Below, one piece after another: positions 7,277-11,093 of a stretch of 11,093 nt of DNA (its first letter is position 1; each line of letters opens with the position of its first letter). The translations under genes were made by a program, and so were the position numbers. The stretch is taken from assembly GCA_963824705.1 (NCBI GenBank), contig CAWGQE010000004.1, forward strand, positions 1-11,093. Direction: 5' to 3'. The notes beneath the pieces are model-generated. The model had not been told where the DNA came from and made no database searches. It saw only the letters and a list, made by a program, of their open reading frames with translations. The stretch is from VRUE01 sp963824705 (GTDB taxonomy: Bacteria > Actinomycetota > Thermoleophilia > Solirubrobacterales > 70-9).

Positions 7277-8785
7277 ATGGAGGGGGCGCAGGGCCGGCAA
7301 AGGCTGGACGGTGCGACGATCCTGCTCACCGGCGGCTCGGGCTTCCTCGGCAAGGCGGTCCTCTCGGCGCTGTTCGCGCACGCCGACGGCTTCGAGCGGC
7401 TGATCCTGCTGGTTCGCGCCGAGGACGACGCCGCCGCCCAGCGACGGCTGACGGAGGAGATCCTCACCAACGACGCCTTCGTCACCCTGCCCCAGGGCTG
7501 GTTGCGGGAGCAGCTGGAGACCGGGCGCCTCTCCGCCGTGGCCGGCGACCTGGCGAGCGAGGAGCCGGGAGCGCACCGGCGCGAGGGCTGGGCGGACGTC
7601 GACGTGCTGATCAACTGCGCCGCCTCGGTCTCCTTCGAGGAGCCCCTCGACGACGCGCTCACCCTCAACACCTTCGGGCCGGCGCGGCTGCTCGAGAGTC
7701 TGCGCGCGGCGGGCTCCGACCCCTATGTGGTGCACGTGTCGACCGCCTACGTGGCGGACTGCCATGTCGACGTCGTGCACGAGGACGGCCTGCCCCACCC
7801 GGCGATGGCCGGGCTCGACCCGCGGGCGATGCTGGCGGAGGCGAGGCGGTGGCGACAGGAGGTCGAGGCCGAGTCGATGCGCTCGAGCGAGGCGAGGGGC
7901 TTCGCCCGGCAGGCTCGCCACGACGTTGCCCACAGGCCCGAGCTGGATCTCGAGGAGCGGGCCGAGACCCTGCGCCGGCGCTGGGTGAAGCAGAGGCTCT
8001 CCGAGCTGGGGCGGCGGCAGGCGTCGGAGGTCGGCTGGCCCGACACCTACGCGCTGAGCAAGGCGCTGGGGGAGAGGGAGCTGACCAAGGGGACGGGTCG
8101 GATCACGATCGTGCGTCCCTCGATCATCGAGTCCTCGCTGCGGGTGCCCCGCCCCGGCTGGCTGGAGGGCATCAAGGTCGCCGACCCGCTGATCCTCGCC
8201 TACGCGGCCGGCGGGCTCACCCACCTCGCCGGCAGGGCGAGCAATCTGATCGACATCGTGCCGGTCGACTGCGTCGCCAACGCCTGCGTCATCGCCGCGG
8301 CCAACCCGGGCGGGGAGGAGGTGCGGGTGCTGGCAATCACCAGCACCGCCCGCAACCCGTTGCAGATCGGGCAGCTCGCCGGCCACATCAAGGCGCACTT
8401 TCGCCGTGAGCCCTTCCATCGCGGCAACGGCGCTCCGATCAAGATCGGCGATCTGCGGTTCGTCGATCGTGCGATCGCGATCCGCCACACCGCCCGCCGG
8501 GAGCGCCTGGCGGCGATGGTGGCGGCCAGCCCGTTGCGGGGAGCCTCGAAGCGGAGGCTGCGCAAGAACGCGGCGCAGGCCGCGCAGATGACCCGCATGG
8601 TCAAGATCTACGCCCCCTACACCGAGCTCGACTGCGTCTTCGACGACGCCAACGCCCACGCGCTGACCGCGAGCCTGACCGCGGCCGACCGGGCCGAGCT
8701 GCCGTTCGACACGGCGGCGATCGACTGGACGCAGTACCTCGAGGGGATCCACCTTCCCGAGGTGCACCGGATGGCGACGACGTAG
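7277..8785 (+). CDS. fatty acyl-CoA reductase (SDR, male-sterility type, with FAR_C domain)
   Basis: NADPH-dependent enzyme predicted to reduce long-chain acyl-CoA (or acyl-ACP) to aldehyde or fatty alcohol, the precursor of wax esters and ether lipids. It has 502 residues, a usual length for stand-alone FARs. The N-terminal Rossmann domain has the nucleotide motif LLTGGSGFLGK (16-26), and the catalytic set S155 (HVSTAYV), Y258 and K262 (YALSK) is intact. The segment ERAETLRRRWVKQRLS before the active-site Tyr resembles mycobacterial FARs. The C-terminal FAR_C ('Sterile') part is about 400-500 (KIYAPYTELDCVFDDANA, then IDWTQYLEGIH). Mycobacterial relatives are often fused to HAD or acyltransferase domains, which are absent here. 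ATG 7277 follows the purine-rich site GAGAGGAC at 7261-7268; TTG 7274 is one codon earlier. No wax synthase or other lipid gene is in the window. Confidence 0.87.
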   Translation: MEGAQGRQRLDGATILLTGGSGFLGKAVLSALFAHADGFERLILLVRAEDDAAAQRRLTEEILTNDAFVTLPQGWLREQLETGRLSAVAGDLASEEPGAHRREGWADVDVLINCAASVSFEEPLDDALTLNTFGPARLLESLRAAGSDPYVVHVSTAYVADCHVDVVHEDGLPHPAMAGLDPRAMLAEARRWRQEVEAESMRSSEARGFARQARHDVAHRPELDLEERAETLRRRWVKQRLSELGRRQASEVGWPDTYALSKALGERELTKGTGRITIVRPSIIESSLRVPRPGWLEGIKVADPLILAYAAGGLTHLAGRASNLIDIVPVDCVANACVIAAANPGGEEVRVLAITSTARNPLQIGQLAGHIKAHFRREPFHRGNGAPIKIGDLRFVDRAIAIRHTARRERLAAMVAASPLRGASKRRLRKNAAQAAQMTRMVKIYAPYTELDCVFDDANAHALTASLTAADRAELPFDTAAIDWTQYLEGIHLPEVHRMATT

Positions 8786-8816
8786 CTCGCGGGTGACGGC
8801 GCTGGCGAGTTGACCG

Positions 8817-9380
8817 CTAAGCGGGCGGTGCCGCGTCGGGCGCGGCCGCTGAGGTCGACTGCGCCTGCTTGGCGATCGCGCGCAGCCACTCGTGCCTGAT
8901 CAGGCCGCTGCCGGGGCGGATCATCAGCCAGTAGAGGCCGAAGCGACGCCGCGCGTGAGCGTCGGTTCCGACGATCCGCGTCTCCGTCGAGAGCTCGCCG
9001 TCCGCCAGCCGGAAGTTGAACGCGACCTTGGCGTAGCCCGGCTCCTCGAAGCGCTCGAAGTGCTCACGGCCCTCCACCCGCCGCAGGCCGCCGGACGGCT
9101 TCCAGAAGCAGCCGATGCCGGCGATGACGAGCTCCTTGTCCGGTTCCTCGGCAACCTTGCGGAAACCCATCCGCTCGAATCCTTCGAGCACCGTGCGATC
9201 GCCGCTGCGGCGACGCCGGCGGCCGAGCGTGCGCAGGCCCATCAGCATCCGCATCGCCCTGAGTTCGTCGCCATTCAGGCTGTTGACCGCGTCCCAGACG
9301 GCGGGCACAGAAGCGGCGGTGGGGCGCCTGTGCACCTCGCGACGATCGTAGGTCGGCATGATCTGGTCGATTAGAGTCAT
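8817..9380 (-). CDS. SRPBCC-like uncharacterised protein
   Basis: A 187-residue cytosolic protein without signal peptide or membrane span. Features seen: an N-terminal TYDRREVHRRPTAASVPAVW segment like the first strand and helix of START/SRPBCC folds, an Arg-rich patch (TLGRRRRRSGD), ELVIAGIGCFWKP, then EPGYAKVAFNFRLADGELSTETRI, VGTDAHARRRFGLYWLMIRPGSGLIRHEWLRAI and a low-complexity Ala/Pro tail. These blocks match a widespread actinobacterial family usually annotated as SRPBCC or hypothetical; the ligand is unknown. ATG 9380 lies only 22 bp from a divergent TetR gene, across a palindrome, so it is probably that regulator's target. A minus-strand TATTCT (9386-9391) five bases before the ATG suggests a leaderless message. 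The 3' end is convergent with the acyl-CoA reductase, 31 bp apart. Confidence 0.72.
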   Translation of the reverse strand: MTLIDQIMPTYDRREVHRRPTAASVPAVWDAVNSLNGDELRAMRMLMGLRTLGRRRRRSGDRTVLEGFERMGFRKVAEEPDKELVIAGIGCFWKPSGGLRRVEGREHFERFEEPGYAKVAFNFRLADGELSTETRIVGTDAHARRRFGLYWLMIRPGSGLIRHEWLRAIAKQAQSTSAAAPDAAPPA

Positions 9381-9402
9381 CTTCTAGAATAAAATTCTAC
9401 AC
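9381..9402. promoter_or_regulatory. divergent promoter and palindromic operator candidate
   Basis: The whole gap between the two divergent start codons is 22 bp and very AT-rich against its surroundings. TAGAAT (9385-9390) and ATTCTA (9394-9399) are perfect inverted arms around AAA, and TTCTAGAA (9382-9389) is a second, overlapping palindrome. A plus-strand -10-like TAAAAT (9390-9395) ends seven bases before the TetR ATG; a minus-strand TATTCT (9386-9391) ends five bases before the SRPBCC ATG. Both -10 candidates overlap the palindrome, so one bound TetR dimer could shut both genes. The operator role is inferred from layout. Confidence 0.6.
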
Positions 9403-9951
9403 ATGAGTCGCCAAGAGACGATCCTCGAAGCCGCACTGGAGTCATTCGACGCCACTGGCACGATCGCGATCGAGGAGGTCAAGCGGCGCTCCGGTGCGAG
9501 CATCGGCTCGATCTACCACCACTTCGGTGGCCAGGACGGAATTGCGGCTGCGCTCTACATCGAGATCCTGCGCGGGTATCAGTCCGGCGTCTTACGCGTC
9601 CTGGATCGTGCGCACAGCGCCGACGGTGGCGTCAAGGCGCTGGTCCGATACCACCTGCGCTGGGTCGAGCGCAATCCCGCGCGCGCCCGCTTCCTGCTCC
9701 AGAGCGGTGCGGCACGGGTGGCCGCCGGCGACGAGCTGAAGGCGCTCAACCGACACCTCGCCGCCGCGGTCGGAAATTGGGTCGAGCGCCAGCCGTCGAT
9801 CCGGTCGCTGCGCGGCGAGGTCTTCTACGCCGTGGCCTTCGGACCGTCGCAGGAGCTCTCGCGCGCTTGGCTGGCAGGCCGGACGCGGTCGCTTCGTCAG
9901 CTGGAGGACGAGCTCGCCGAGGCTGCTTGGAGGGCGGTGCGGGTCGACTGA
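9403..9951 (+). CDS. TetR/AcrR-family transcriptional regulator
   Basis: A 182-residue dimeric DNA-binding repressor by family. The N-terminal helix-turn-helix covers about residues 5-50: ETILEAALESFDATGTIAI, then EEVKRRSGASIGSIYHHF, the last part being the typical TetR recognition helix and following Tyr-His-His-Phe turn. The C-terminal ligand and dimer region (about 60-180) is all helical in appearance and has no recognisable ligand type. ATG 9403 is preceded by no Shine-Dalgarno site but by a -10-like TAAAAT at leaderless spacing. It probably represses itself and the divergent SRPBCC-like gene through the palindrome between them. The inducer is unknown. Confidence 0.88.
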   Translation: MSRQETILEAALESFDATGTIAIEEVKRRSGASIGSIYHHFGGQDGIAAALYIEILRGYQSGVLRVLDRAHSADGGVKALVRYHLRWVERNPARARFLLQSGAARVAAGDELKALNRHLAAAVGNWVERQPSIRSLRGEVFYAVAFGPSQELSRAWLAGRTRSLRQLEDELAEAAWRAVRVD

Positions 9952-9966
9952 CTCATGCCCGATGGA

Positions 9967-9999
9967 GGTCGGTCGTCGTTTGTCCTCTAGTGGCCGACC
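9967..9999. terminator. hairpin between convergent TetR and Ig-like genes
   Basis: GGTCGG (9967-9972) pairs with CCGACC (9994-9999), extendable by T-G, C-G and G-T pairs to nine positions, with a 15-nt loop. It sits between two converging genes and its loop holds the stop codon of the minus-strand gene. There is no clear T-run, so a bidirectional terminator is only possible. Confidence 0.25.
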
Positions 10000-11093
10000 C
10001 GGATCAGCTGTGCATTGCTGCAGCTGCCCATGTATCGCTGGTTGCGCTGGTCGCCGGAGTAGCCGACGCTGAGGCGGTAGACACCCGACTTGGTCGCGAG
10101 GTACTGAGCCAATGAGTAGTTGCCGTTTGATTTGACCGTGATGCCGCCGCTGAATGCCGGCTTGCGCTTGCAGCGCTTGTCGTTTGGGCCGTAGAGGCGA
10201 AAGTTGATCACGCCGGAAGGAGAGGCCCCGTGCGAGAGATGCGCGCGAATCGCGATCCGTCTGTCCTTCATCAGCAGCGCGTTCGGCTTCACTTTCGGCA
10301 TTCGCTTCTGCACCAGGGCCACCTGGCCGGCCGAGTCGCACGGCTCGGTCGCCCCTTGATTCGAGGCGTCGCCCGAATAGCTGGCCACGAAGCTGTAGCG
10401 ACCGGGACGCTGAGCGACAAACGGATCCGAGCTGAAGGTGCCGTTCCCGGTAACCGCAACGGTGTCGACGAACAGCGGCTTGGCACAACCTGCCGCGACC
10501 GGGCCGTAGATCTGGAACGTGATCGTGCCGGTGGGCGCATACCCTCCGGCGAGCGTCGCCGTATCCCGGAACGAGGTCCCGACCGTGAGTCGTTGCGTGA
10601 CCGCGCCGACGATCGAGGGCTTTGCCTGGGAGACGCTCGAGGTCGCTTTTCCACAGGCGACAGCGGCGGGGTTGTGGTTCACGTCGCCCGAATAGCTGAC
10701 GGTCCAGCGGAAGCTGCCGACCCGGGAAGGCACGAAGGAGGCCGAGCGGTAGGAGCCGTTTCCGGAAACGCTGACCGACGAGCTGAAGGCCGGAGTACCG
10801 GAGCAGCTCGCGTCGCTCGGGCGAGAACGCCTTGAACGTAATCTGCCCGGACGGAATCGCTCCTTCCTGGATCGTCGCCGTGGCGTTGACCGGGGCCCCG
10901 ACCGTGCCGCCGGTGGCGCCGGCCGTCAGAGTCACGGCAACCGTGCCGACAGCCGAAGATTGGTTGGCGGCGCCGCAGCCCAGGCCGACCGCTTCGTTGT
11001 TGGCGTCGCCCGCGTATTCGACCGTCCACCGATACAGCCCCGGCGCGGGGAGAAGGGGGGTGAGGGGGCGGGGAATAGGAGCCGTCACCGCTG
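9987..11093 (-). CDS. secreted-type Ig-like repeat protein, 5' partial, frame broken twice
   Basis: C-terminal part of a repeat protein whose start lies beyond the right edge. Repeats of roughly 90-100 residues each contain G(T/Q/V)I(T/N)F(Q/K/R)xxxP, a Cys about five residues later, GNG(S/T/N)(Y/F), G.(Y/F)(R/S)(W/F/L)xVxYSGDxxN and a second Cys, matching bacterial Ig-like domains found in surface proteins. About three and a half repeats are present. The protein ends right after the last repeat (SCSNAQLIRVGH) with no anchor. The repeat homology changes reading frame twice: 9987 to about 10818 is in one frame, about 10822 to 11063 in another, and the last 20-30 bases (SGDGSYSPP) in a third relation. 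Removing one base from each of two G-runs restores one continuous protein. Taken alone, the downstream frame could be called as a 248-residue ORF from GTG 10733. The gene is either a pseudogene or affected by sequence errors. Confidence 0.7.
10816..10824 (-). other. single-base frame break in the Ig-like gene
   Basis: Upstream frame reads ITFKAFSPERRE; the repeat pattern needs FSP-SDASC as in sister repeats (YGP plus four residues plus Cys). Deleting one base of the GGG at 10819-10821 (plus strand) gives FSPSDASCSGTPAF and joins both halves exactly, so the break is one extra base. Confidence 0.7.
11062..11074 (-). other. second probable frame break near the window edge
   Basis: Just before the edge the frame encoding SGDGSYSPP matches the repeat's GNGSY motif, while the following APGLYRWTVEYAGDANN is in another frame. 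Removing one base from the G-run at 11064-11068 would join them as SYSPPLTPLLPAPGLYRW. Little sequence lies beyond, so support is thinner than for the first break. Confidence 0.5.

Noticed and set aside
8786..8824. Short inverted repeats between the convergent reductase and SRPBCC-like genes (CTCGC/GCGAG and CCGCT-A-AGCGG)
   Set aside because: Five-base stems, one with a single-base centre, and no T-run; common by chance in GC-rich DNA.

Overview
The window is about 11 kb of very GC-rich DNA with dense genes, many GTG starts and few visible Shine-Dalgarno sites. Two protein architectures point to a Thermoleophilia-type actinobacterium (Solirubrobacterales or Gaiellales-like): tandem Ig-like 'TTITxGPSGT...FQCRLDS...' repeats ending in a FecR-like cysteine domain, and a second class of secreted Ig-like repeat protein. 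This placement is by family resemblance only. No rRNA, tRNA, CRISPR array or insertion sequence was seen.

Left third (1-3979): an MFS transporter with a C-terminal cyclic-nucleotide-binding domain overlaps, by a GTGA stop/start, a CHASE2-sensor class III nucleotide cyclase. The layout suggests one cotranslated module: the CHASE2 domain senses something outside the cell, the cyclase makes a cyclic nucleotide, and the transporter binds it. This is the best candidate in the window for an undescribed system. A convergent DUF3307 membrane protein overlaps the 3' end of the cyclase.

Middle (4123-8785): a secreted protein with four Ig-like repeats at an exact 261-nt period and a FecR-like C-terminal domain is directly overlapped by a small secreted six-cysteine protein, so the two look like one translation unit. 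Next come a SAM-dependent methyltransferase and a stand-alone fatty acyl-CoA reductase (SDR plus FAR_C), each apparently with its own promoter.

Right third (8817-11093): an SRPBCC-like protein (minus) and a TetR-family regulator (plus) diverge from a 22-bp AT-rich gap. The gap holds a palindrome and -10-like hexamers for both directions, which fits a shared operator and leaderless mRNAs. The window ends inside a minus-strand secreted Ig-like repeat protein that runs off the right edge. Its reading frame is broken twice in the last 280 bases, both times at G-runs, so either a decaying gene or poor sequence quality near a contig end is possible.
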